From: Albimonas sp036154955
GTDB taxonomy: Bacteria > Pseudomonadota > Alphaproteobacteria > Rhodobacterales > Rhodobacteraceae
DNA: 64,000 bases
Assembly (NCBI GenBank): GCA_036154955.1
Contig: JAYZWL010000003.1
Coordinates: forward strand, 21,615 to 85,614
Reading direction: 5' to 3'
In this document: one piece after another, positions 28,801-35,744 of the stretch
Position numbering within the stretch: the first letter of the stretch is position 1
Layout: each line of letters starts with the position of its first letter
Notes under the pieces: model-generated
What the model was told of the DNA's origin: nothing
What the model saw: only the letters and a program-made list of their open reading frames with translations
The model's database searches: none
Translations under genes and position numbers: made by a program

Positions 28801-30009
28801 ATGAGCCGCGCCTCCCCCTTCCCCTCCGCCGCCGCCTCGTCCCGCGTCCCGGACCTGCTGGTCATCGGCGCCGGCGCCTTCGGGCTGTGGACCGCGCGGG
28901 CGGCGCTGGGCCGGGGGCTCCGCGTGATCGTCGCGGGCGGGGACGCGGCGCCGCCGGCCTCCGCCACGCCCGTGGGCGCCCTCGCCCCGCATCTGGCGGA
29001 GCCGTGGACGCCGCTGAAGGCCTTCCAGTTCGCGTCCCTCGCCGCGCTTCCGGCCGACATCGCGGCGCTGGAGGCGGAGACCGGGCGCGCCGCCGGATAC
29101 GCCCGCCCCGGCCGCCTGACCCCGCTGGGGTCCGAGGCGCAGCGGGCCAACGCGCTGGCCCGGGTCGCGGATTGCGCCGCGCGCTGGGGCGGGGCCCGTG
29201 GCGGGGGGCCGGACGGAGACGGGGGCGTGCGGCTGCTGGACCGCCCCGGGGATGCGCCGGGCCTGTGGGACCCCGGCTGGCTGGATCCCGCCGCCGCCGG
29301 CCACGGCGCGCTGCATGACCGGCTGACCGCGCGGATCGACCCGCCGGCGCTGCTCGGCGCCCTGCGCGCCGCCTGCGCAGGCGCGGGGGCGGAGGAGGCG
29401 CGGCTGGGCCGGTTCCTCGACTGGTCCGCCGGCGTCGCGCGGTTCGAGCGCGGCGAGGTCCGGGCCCGCGCCGCCGTGCTCGCCGCCGGGGCCGCCACGC
29501 TGCGGCTGTTCCCGGCGCTGGGCGGCGGGCCGGTGCAGGGGCAGGCGGCGCGGCTGCGTCCGGCGGCCGCGCCGCCGCCCGGGACGCCGCTGATCGGGGC
29601 GCCCGGCCTGTGGATCACGCCCCATGCCGACGGAAGCGTCGCGGTGGGCGCCACGGCCGAGGGCGGGCGCGAGGATCTCGACACCGACGCGGCGCTGGAC
29701 CGACTGCTGGACCGGGCCCGCGCGCATTGCCCGGCGCTGGCCGGCGCCGGGGTCGAGACCCGCTGGGCCGGGCTGCGCCCGAGGGCCGCGACCTCCTCGC
29801 CCGTGGTCGGTCCGGCCCCCGGGGCGCCGGGCCTGATCCTGGCGACGGGCGGCTACAAGATCGGCCTCGCGGTCGCGGCGTCCTGCGGGCGGGCGGCGGC
29901 GACGATGGCGGCGGGCGAGACGCCGCCCGACCTGCCGGCGGAATTCGCCCCGCCCGAGGGCGGGCCGCTGCCGGAATTCCGTCGCCCCGGGGGCGCGCCG
30001 GCCGGTTGA
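28801..30009 (+). CDS. FAD-dependent oxidoreductase (DAO / glycine oxidase-like)
   Basis: A 402-residue protein of the DadA/ThiO-type flavin amine oxidase group. The dinucleotide-binding motif VIGAGAFGLWTARAALGRG lies at residues 22-40, and a C-terminal GYKIGLAVAASCG segment caps the FAD site. It lacks a recognisable signal peptide, so it is cytoplasmic. Residues 120-165 hold a Gly/Ala/Asp-rich insertion. Start 28801 is chosen as the first ATG before the Rossmann fold; no good ribosome binding site is visible, so the start is uncertain. The substrate, probably an amino acid or amine, is unknown. Confidence 0.8.
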   Translation: MSRASPFPSAAASSRVPDLLVIGAGAFGLWTARAALGRGLRVIVAGGDAAPPASATPVGALAPHLAEPWTPLKAFQFASLAALPADIAALEAETGRAAGYARPGRLTPLGSEAQRANALARVADCAARWGGARGGGPDGDGGVRLLDRPGDAPGLWDPGWLDPAAAGHGALHDRLTARIDPPALLGALRAACAGAGAEEARLGRFLDWSAGVARFERGEVRARAAVLAAGAATLRLFPALGGGPVQGQAARLRPAAAPPPGTPLIGAPGLWITPHADGSVAVGATAEGGREDLDTDAALDRLLDRARAHCPALAGAGVETRWAGLRPRAATSSPVVGPAPGAPGLILATGGYKIGLAVAASCGRAAATMAAGETPPDLPAEFAPPEGGPLPEFRRPGGAPAG

Positions 30010-30216
30010 TCCCGGAACCCGAGCCGCCGCCGCGCCCGCGGCGCCGCCTCCGCCCGCCGCCGCGCATCCGGTCCGCGCCGCGCCCGCCCGTCGGGTCCGC
30101 GCCAACCGTTGGGCGCGGCGCCGCGACCGTCTTTCCGCGGCGGCCCGACGAGCGTATGAGGGGGCCGGACACCGACCGGCCGCGCCAGGGGCGGGGCGAT
30201 CACGGGAGCGACCGAC

Positions 30217-30765
30217 ATGCCGCATGACGCCTCTGCCATCCTCGCGCAGGTCCCCTATGCGCCGCGCCGCGCGCGCCGCCGCGCCGCCGCCTTCGCCGTC
30301 CCGGTTCTGGCCGCCCTGCTGCTGCTGCAGGCCGCCCCCCCCGCCGCCCGGGCCGACGAGAACGGCGAGAGCTACTACTTCCCGCCCATCACCTCCGAGG
30401 AGCGTTTCGAACGCTCCATGCTCTCCGGCCCCCGCCGCGACGCGCTGGACCGGGAGGCTTTCGTGGGCGCCATCGCCCGCGCCCAGGCCGAATCCCCCCA
30501 GACCCCGCGCTTCGCGCTGTTCGCCAAGGGCGACGGCTCCAAGCGGCTGATCATGGTGGCGCTGGACGACGAGACGTTCCGGACCCTCTACCGGGCCCGC
30601 GCCGTGCTCGCCCAGCTGACCTACGGGCTCAGGGCGACGCCGCTGTTCCGCTCCCAGGGGCTGGAGGCCTCGGCCACCTTCTTCGACGCGCTCAAGCTGC
30701 TGGGCTTCGAAAGCCTCACCGTCTCCGACGGGGCGACCTGGACGCATCGCATCCACTTCGACTGA
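30217..30765 (+). CDS. Conserved exported protein (Rhodobacterales)
   Basis: A 182-residue protein with a basic N-terminus and a hydrophobic segment at 25-47 ending ARADENG, a probable signal peptide. The mature part begins YYFPPITSEERFERSM and contains FALFAKGDGSKRLIMVALDDETFRTLYRARAVLAQLT; homologues from Rhodobacterales with the same blocks are often labelled molybdopterin-guanine dinucleotide biosynthesis protein A, which I consider a misannotation because the MobA nucleotide-binding motif is absent. Start 30217 follows GGGAGCGACC. queF starts 13 bases after the stop, so the genes are probably cotranscribed. Function unknown. Confidence 0.8.
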   Translation: MPHDASAILAQVPYAPRRARRRAAAFAVPVLAALLLLQAAPPAARADENGESYYFPPITSEERFERSMLSGPRRDALDREAFVGAIARAQAESPQTPRFALFAKGDGSKRLIMVALDDETFRTLYRARAVLAQLTYGLRATPLFRSQGLEASATFFDALKLLGFESLTVSDGATWTHRIHFD

Positions 30766-30778
30766 GAAAGGCCGCGCG

Positions 30779-31240
30779 TTGACCGACGATCTCGCCGCCA
30801 TCACCACGCTGGGCCGCGCGACGGAGCAGCCCGCCTCGCCCGAGGAGGCGCGGCTCGACCCCGTGCCCAACCCGCAGCGGGGGGAGCTGTTCCTCGCCCG
30901 GTTCGTCGCGCCCGAGTTCACCTCGCTCTGCCCGGTGACCGGGCAGCCGGATTTCGCGCATCTGGTGATCGACTACGCGCCGGACGAATTCCTGATCGAA
31001 TCGAAGTCGCTGAAGCTGTTCCTGACCAGCTTCCGCAACCATGGCGCCTTCCACGAGGACTGCACGGTGTCGATCGGCAAGCGCATCGCGTCGGTTGCGA
31101 AGCCGACCTGGATCCGCATCGCCGGCTACTGGTATCCGCGCGGCGGCATCCCGATCGATGTGTTCTGGCAGTCGGGGCCGGCGCCGGCGGGGCTCTGGGT
31201 CCCCGATACGGGGGTGGCGCCCTATCGCGGGCGCGGATGA
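30779..31240 (+). CDS. queF: NADPH-dependent 7-cyano-7-deazaguanine reductase
   Basis: A 153-residue QueF of the short, unimodular type, which reduces preQ0 to preQ1 in queuosine biosynthesis. The nucleophile C51 and D58 are in LCPVTGQPD, the NADPH motif ESKSLK is at 74-79, and H92-E93 in AFHED bind substrate. The start codon is TTG at 30779, with GAAAGG seven bases upstream; no ATG or GTG is suitably placed. Other queuosine genes are not nearby. folD follows after 23 bases. Confidence 0.94.
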   Translation: MTDDLAAITTLGRATEQPASPEEARLDPVPNPQRGELFLARFVAPEFTSLCPVTGQPDFAHLVIDYAPDEFLIESKSLKLFLTSFRNHGAFHEDCTVSIGKRIASVAKPTWIRIAGYWYPRGGIPIDVFWQSGPAPAGLWVPDTGVAPYRGRG

Positions 31241-31263
31241 GAGCGGATGAGAGGAGAGGGCCG

Positions 31264-32187
31264 ATGATGGATGCGAGCACCGGCGCGGACGCCGCCCGGA
31301 TCATCGACGGCAAGGCCTTCGCCGAGGGCCTGCGCGCCCAGGTGGCGCAGGAGGTGACGCGGCTGGCCTCCCACGGCGTGACCCCGGGGCTCGCGGTGGT
31401 GCTGGTGGGCGAGGATCCCGCCTCCCAGGTCTATGTCCGCAACAAGGGCCGCCAGACGGTCGAGGCGGGGATGAAGAGCGTCGAGCGCAGGTTGCCCGCC
31501 GACGCCTCGGAGGCGGAGCTGCTGGCCATCGTGGCCGAGCTGAACGCCGACCCCTCGATCCATGGGATCCTGGTGCAGCTGCCGCTGCCCGGGCACATGG
31601 ACGCCGACCGGGTGATCGACGCCATCGCGCCGGAGAAGGACGTGGACGGGTTCCACGTCATCAATGTCGGGCGGCTGGCGGCGGGGCTGCCGGCCATGGT
31701 CTCCTGCACGCCGCTGGGCTGCCTGATGCTGCTGCGCGACCGGTTGGGGAGCCTTTCGGGGCTGGACGCGGTGGTGGTCGGGCGCTCGAACATCGTCGGC
31801 AAGCCGATGGCCCAGCTTCTGCTGCGCGAAAGCTGCACGGTGACCGTCGCCCATTCCCGCACGAAGAACCTGGCGGAGGTCTGCCGGCGGGCCGACATCC
31901 TCGTCGCCGCGGTGGGGCGGCCGGAGATGATCCCGGGCGACTGGATCAAACCGGGCGCGACGGTGATCGACGTGGGCATCAACCGCATCCCGGCGCCGGA
32001 GCGGGGCGAGGGCAGGACCCGGCTGGTCGGCGACGTGCATTTCCCCTCGGCCGTGAAGGTCGCCGGCGCGATCACGCCGGTTCCGGGCGGGGTCGGGCCG
32101 ATGACCATCGCCTGCCTGCTGGCCAACACCGTGACCGCCGCCTGCCGGATCCACGGGATCGAGGCCCCCGCCGCCTTCGCGTTCTGA
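31264..32187 (+). CDS. folD: Bifunctional methylenetetrahydrofolate dehydrogenase / methenyltetrahydrofolate cyclohydrolase
   Basis: A 307-residue FolD that interconverts 5,10-methylene- and 10-formyl-tetrahydrofolate using NADP. The catalytic YVRNKGR loop (the Lys that drives the cyclohydrolase step), the GILVQLPLP motif, the DGFH motif and VGRSNIVGKP, which binds NADP, are present. Start 31264 is set by GAGGAGAGGGCCG; a second ATG directly follows. It is the third gene after the exported protein and queF. Confidence 0.97.
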   Translation: MMDASTGADAARIIDGKAFAEGLRAQVAQEVTRLASHGVTPGLAVVLVGEDPASQVYVRNKGRQTVEAGMKSVERRLPADASEAELLAIVAELNADPSIHGILVQLPLPGHMDADRVIDAIAPEKDVDGFHVINVGRLAAGLPAMVSCTPLGCLMLLRDRLGSLSGLDAVVVGRSNIVGKPMAQLLLRESCTVTVAHSRTKNLAEVCRRADILVAAVGRPEMIPGDWIKPGATVIDVGINRIPAPERGEGRTRLVGDVHFPSAVKVAGAITPVPGGVGPMTIACLLANTVTAACRIHGIEAPAAFAF

Positions 32188-32240
32188 CCGGGCGCCCAGC
32201 GTCCGCTTCCGGAGCTTCGCCGCTCGCCGCTCGCCGCGCC

Positions 32241-32362
32241 GCGCCCCGGGCCTGACCCGGGGCCTCCCGGCGCCCGGCCTCGGACCCGGGCCGGGGAGGC
32301 GCCCTCGCGGCGGGGGGCGTTCCGAGCGGCCCGCGCGAGGCCCCGGGTCAAGCCCGGGGCGC
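32241..32362. repeat. Dispersed CCCCGGG inverted repeat, copy 4 (two arms, long spacer)
   Basis: Arms at 32241-32264 and 32339-32362 are inverted copies of the element at 9388. The spacer is 74 bases, longer than in copies 1 and 2, and holds CCCGGG-rich sequence. It lies between folD and the convergent thioesterase genes; no gene is supported in 32188-32479. Confidence 0.85.
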
Positions 32363-32479
32363 GCTGCGGGAACCTCCGCGCCCCCGTCCGGTCCGCGGCG
32401 TCGCCGCCACGCTCGATCTCTCCATCCCTCCCCGGCGCCGCCGTTCCAGCGCCCGGCCCCTGCGCCGCCAACCCCGCGC

Positions 32480-32947
32480 TCAGTCCCGCGGGCGCAGCAC
32501 CGCCATCGTGCCCATGAGGATCGCGGCGCGGGTCTCCTCGCCCGCCGCGTCGACGCTGAACACCTCGGCGCCGACCACGATCACCGTGCGCCCTGCGCGC
32601 TCCACCCGCCCCCGGGCGATGACCCGCGCGCCGTTCACGGGGGCGAGGAAGTTCGTCTTCATCTCCAGCGTCACCACGCTGTCGCCCGGCGCGAGCATCG
32701 TCGACGCCGCGATCCCCGCCGCGGTGTCGCCCCCCGCGAAGCCCATCGCGGCATGGGCGTGGCCGAGCTGCTGGCGCGTGGCCTCGCCGACCGGCGCCGA
32801 CAGCTCGGCGAAGCCCGGGGCCAGCGCGTCGAGCCGCCAGCCCAGCAGGCGCATCATGTTCTGCACCTCGAACAGCGCGCGGGCCTTCGCCTCCCAGTCC
32901 GGGTCGCGGGGATGGAGGGCGGGGGCGGGCGGGGCGTCGAAGGTCAT
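32480..32947 (-). CDS. PaaI-family thioesterase (copy 1)
   Basis: A 155-residue hot-dog fold acyl-CoA thioesterase of the PaaI group. HAHAAMGFAGGDTAAGIAA, with its conserved Gly-Asp pair, is the catalytic helix region, and LEMKTNFLAPVNG is the following strand. PaaI-like enzymes hydrolyse aromatic or other acyl-CoAs. The gene is paralogous to the next one upstream and in the same orientation, 84 bases apart; shared blocks include HPRDPDWE / APRDPDWE and GDTAAGIAA. The substrate is unknown. Confidence 0.88.
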   Translation of the reverse strand: MTFDAPPAPALHPRDPDWEAKARALFEVQNMMRLLGWRLDALAPGFAELSAPVGEATRQQLGHAHAAMGFAGGDTAAGIAASTMLAPGDSVVTLEMKTNFLAPVNGARVIARGRVERAGRTVIVVGAEVFSVDAAGEETRAAILMGTMAVLRPRD

Positions 32948-33031
32948 GGGGCTCCGGGGGCGTTGGACGTCGCGCCCAGCACAGCCCCGCCGCGCCGGCG
33001 CATCAAGCGCCGAGGCGCCGCAGGGGGCGGC

Positions 33032-33478
33032 TCAGTCCATCCCCTGCATCACCGCCATGGTGCCGAGCATGATGGCGATCGGCGTCTCCCGCCCCGCGTC
33101 GTCGATCGCCGCCACGTCCGAACGCACCACCGTCACCGTGCGCCCCGCCCGCTCCACCCGCCCTGTGGCGCGGATCGCCCGGCCGCGGGCGGGGGCGAGC
33201 AGGTTGATCTTCATCTCGACGGTCAGCACGCCCTGGCCCGGCGCCATCAGCGACTGCGCCGCGATCCCCGCCGCGGTGTCGCCGGCCGAGAAGGCCAGAC
33301 CGGCATGGGCGAAACCGTGCTGCTGCGACAGCTCCGGCCGGATCGGCGCCGACAGCACCGCCATCCCGGGGACGAGGCGTTCTATCCCGATGCCGAGATG
33401 CGCCATCATGCCCTGCTGGGCGAACACCTTGCGGATTCGGCGTTCCCAATCCGGGTCCCGCGGGGCGAATTCGGTCAT
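33032..33478 (-). CDS. PaaI-family thioesterase (copy 2)
   Basis: A 148-residue paralogue of the 32480-32947 protein. GFAHAGLAFSAGDTAAGIAA holds the active-site region, and VEMKINLLAPARGRAIRATG the next strand. The order pdeM, copy 2, copy 1 on the minus strand suggests an operon, although 69 bases separate copy 2 from pdeM. The pair probably arose by tandem duplication, and the sequences have since diverged. Confidence 0.88.
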   Translation of the reverse strand: MTEFAPRDPDWERRIRKVFAQQGMMAHLGIGIERLVPGMAVLSAPIRPELSQQHGFAHAGLAFSAGDTAAGIAAQSLMAPGQGVLTVEMKINLLAPARGRAIRATGRVERAGRTVTVVRSDVAAIDDAGRETPIAIMLGTMAVMQGMD

Positions 33479-33547
33479 CTGGGGCCTCCCCTCCCGTCAG
33501 TCTGCGGGGCGCAGCCTAGTCGGGGCGGCGGCCGGGAGACAGGCGGC

Positions 33548-34288
33548 TCAGGCGCGCGCCGCGAGCCGGGGGATGGGGCGCAGGGCGGCGAGCGGGACCG
33601 GCGTCACCCGCGGGCCGAGCAGCAGGGCGAGGCCCGCGGGCGCCAAGGCCCGGATCGCCGGGTCGCGGGCGCAGAGCCCGCCGGTGAACGCGCCGAAGGC
33701 GGGCAGGATCAGCCGCGCGCCGGTCAGCACGAAGCAGGGCCGCGCCCCGCCGCCGCCGGGCAGCCGGCCCTTGGGGTGGTAGTGGCCCGACACCTCGGCC
33801 GTCCCCGGCGTCGTCTCCCGCGCGGCGATATGGCGGAAGACCAGCGGCCCGTCCCGCCACTCGGCCACGTGGACCATGCCGGGCGCCGTGATGCCGTTGG
33901 GGCCGGGATCGTGATTGCCCTCCGCCCAGATCCAGCGCCGCCCCGCCGCCATCGCCTCCAGCCGGGTGCGGGCCTGGGGCGCAAGTCCCGCCGCCGCGGC
34001 AGGGTCGTCGAAACTGTCGCCGAGGCAGATCACCTCGGCCGGGTCCAGCGCCGCGATCTCCGCGTCCAGCCGGTCGAGCGTCGCCTCGGTCTCGTAGGGC
34101 GGCAGCAGCGCCCCGCCGCGCCGGGCCAGGCGCTCGGACTTGCCGAGATGCAGGTCGGCGACGGCCAGCAGCCGCCGCTCGGGGCGCCACAGCGCGCCGG
34201 AAGGCCGCGCGACCAGCGCGGCGCCGGCGAGCGCGAAGCCGTGGCCGGCGACGGGCGCCGAAACCGGGAGGGGGGGAGAGTCGCTCAT
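33548..34288 (-). CDS. pdeM: Ligase-associated DNA damage response endonuclease PdeM
   Basis: A 246-residue calcineurin-like phosphoesterase. The metal-binding motifs are D45-L-H47 (ADLHLGK), D91 (LGDSFDD), N125-H126-D127 (EGNHD) and H169-x-H171 (SGHYHPK). PdeM is a member of a bacterial set with a DEXH helicase, an MBL-fold exonuclease and an ATP-dependent DNA ligase. The helicase lies upstream at 35745-38204, separated by two unrelated genes; ligase and exonuclease are not in this window. Start 34288 (MSDSPPLPVS). A GTTA-N7-GTTC sequence lies ten bases before the start. Confidence 0.9.
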   Translation of the reverse strand: MSDSPPLPVSAPVAGHGFALAGAALVARPSGALWRPERRLLAVADLHLGKSERLARRGGALLPPYETEATLDRLDAEIAALDPAEVICLGDSFDDPAAAAGLAPQARTRLEAMAAGRRWIWAEGNHDPGPNGITAPGMVHVAEWRDGPLVFRHIAARETTPGTAEVSGHYHPKGRLPGGGGARPCFVLTGARLILPAFGAFTGGLCARDPAIRALAPAGLALLLGPRVTPVPLAALRPIPRLAARA

Positions 34289-34297
34289 GGTCCCGAT

Positions 34298-34312
34298 GTT
34301 AGCGGAATGTTC
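34298..34312 (-). promoter_or_regulatory. Degenerate LexA-type box before pdeM
   Basis: GTTA (34298-34301), seven bases, GTTC (34309-34312) match seven of eight specified positions of GTTC-N7-GTTC. The site is immediately upstream of the pdeM start. One mismatch makes it weaker evidence than the boxes at 8151 and 38238. Confidence 0.4.
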
Positions 34313-34409
34313 GCCCCTCCGCCAAGGTCCGCTGGCAGGAGTGGCGCCCGCCGGGCGAAGCCCGGCGCGGGGCGCGGGGGGCTCGACGCCCCCCGTGTCC
34401 CGTCCCCCC

Positions 34410-34982
34410 TCAGCGCAGCGCCTTGGACATGCGGATCACGGGGACCGTGCGCCCCTCGGCCGCCGGCGCCTCCATCCGCTCCTCCTCCCGCCAGCCCGCC
34501 GCGCGGTAGAGCGGCGCGCCCGCCAGCGTCGCGATCAGCATCCCCTGCGAGAACCCGGCCTCCGCCGCCGCCGTCTCCGCGGCGGCCAGGATCGCCCGCC
34601 CGATCCCCTTCCGCGCGTGGTCGGGGTCGGTATACATCGCCCGCACCCGCGCGGGTTCCGTGGCCGGGTCGACCAGCGCGTCGTCGCGCCCCGCGCTGTG
34701 GCCGCCGCCATGCGAGGTCCGGCGCCTGGACCAGCCCCCGCAGCCGATCACCGCGCCCGAGGCGTCCTCGGCCAGGAAATAGGTCCCGTCCGCCACCAGC
34801 TGCGGATCCATGCCCATGATCGCGGCGCTGTCTTCCACCTGCTGCGGGGTCAGGAACCCGTCGAGCAGCGCCCCGATCGACCGTTCCATCACCCGCGTCA
34901 TGGCCGGTATGTCGGCCTCGCCCGCCAGGCGCAGGGTCCAGCCCGCCGCCGGCGCCGGGTTCGTGTCCGTCGTCGCGCTCAT
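34410..34982 (-). CDS. GNAT family N-acetyltransferase
   Basis: A 190-residue GNAT acetyltransferase that transfers acetyl from acetyl-CoA. The acceptor-CoA motif A appears as MYTDPDHARKGIGRAIL, with R-x-x-G-I-G binding the pyrophosphate. A Ser/His/Gly-rich loop (SHGGGHSAGRDD) is inserted before it. The start at 34982 overlaps the stop of the LprI-MliC gene by four bases, so the two are translationally coupled. The substrate is unknown. Confidence 0.88.
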   Translation of the reverse strand: MSATTDTNPAPAAGWTLRLAGEADIPAMTRVMERSIGALLDGFLTPQQVEDSAAIMGMDPQLVADGTYFLAEDASGAVIGCGGWSRRRTSHGGGHSAGRDDALVDPATEPARVRAMYTDPDHARKGIGRAILAAAETAAAEAGFSQGMLIATLAGAPLYRAAGWREEERMEAPAAEGRTVPVIRMSKALR

Positions 34983-35656
34983 CCCACGTCCTCGATCCGG
35001 CAGGTCATCGGCGCCCGGCCCGGCAGGTCGAACCGCGCCGCGTCGCCCTTGACCCAGAACACCACGTCCCCTTCGCCCAGCCAGGGCGCGACCTCGGCCG
35101 CCGGGGCCGCATAGCGGGCGCCCGAGCCGGTCGGCCCCAGCGGCAGCGCGAGGCGCATGTCGCGCCATTCCAGCGCCACCATCGGCGGTTCCGCCCCGAC
35201 GAAGGTCAGCCCGACGGCCGAGTCGAACCCCACGCAATCCGCCGCGAACGGGCCCGAGGAGATCCCGGCGTCGTCATCCGCCCGCGCGTCCGCGTAACCC
35301 TGCCGCAGGGCGTGGATGCGCAGCACCTGCTCGGCCCGCACGCAGGCGGTCCTGTCCTCGGCCTTCCAGCAGTCGTTCCGCCCCTTGATCCAGCCGCGCT
35401 GCACGGCGCGCAGCTCCTTGAGCCGGTCCTCGGTCATGTGCGGCCCCCGCGCCGCCAGCCGGTAGAGCCGCGTCACCTCCCGGTCGAGCGCGGCGAGCCG
35501 CGGGTCGGCGCAGATCAGGACCTCCGTCGCGTGCTCGGCCCTGGCGCAGTCGAAGCTGGGGCCGGAGGCGGCGGCGGCCGGCGCGGTCTCGGCCCGGAGC
35601 GCAGCGGGCAGGGCGAGGCCGGACAAGACGGCCATCGCCATGAGGATGCGGATCAT
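34979..35656 (-). CDS. LprI-MliC fusion, putative periplasmic lysozyme inhibitor
   Basis: A 225-residue exported protein. Signal peptide about 1-22 (MIRILMAMAVLSGLALPAAL). The next 90 residues match DUF1311/LprI, with FDCARA, LICADPRLAALDREV and two further Cys (NDCW, TACVRAEQ). The C-terminal 80 residues match the MliC fold: ADCVGFDSAVGLTFVG, SGARYAAP, VVFWVKGDAARFD and a final TCRIED. Both domains inhibit lysozyme in characterised members, so this may protect the cell wall from host or predator lysozyme. Start 35656 follows CAGGAGACCGCCC. It is coupled to the GNAT gene and inserted between the helicase and pdeM. Confidence 0.82.
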   Translation of the reverse strand: MIRILMAMAVLSGLALPAALRAETAPAAAASGPSFDCARAEHATEVLICADPRLAALDREVTRLYRLAARGPHMTEDRLKELRAVQRGWIKGRNDCWKAEDRTACVRAEQVLRIHALRQGYADARADDDAGISSGPFAADCVGFDSAVGLTFVGAEPPMVALEWRDMRLALPLGPTGSGARYAAPAAEVAPWLGEGDVVFWVKGDAARFDLPGRAPMTCRIEDVG

Positions 35657-35698
35657 GGGCGGTCTCCTGTGCGCGGCGGCGGTCCGGGGCACTCTGCC

Positions 35699-35740
35699 CC
35701 TGCGCGCGGTCGGGCGCCAGAGCTCCTGCGCGCGGTCGGG
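35699..35740. repeat. 16-bp direct repeat before the LprI-MliC gene
   Basis: CCTGCGCGCGGTCGGG occurs at 35699-35714 and 35725-35740, 26 bases apart, in the 88-base gap between helicase stop and LprI-MliC start. Function unknown. Confidence 0.7.
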
Positions 35741-35744
35741 CCGG

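Noticed and set aside
28296..29318. A plus-strand frame in the long gap before the FAD oxidoreductase
   Set aside because: Arg-rich product, no family features, and it runs out of frame into the FAD oxidoreductase gene.
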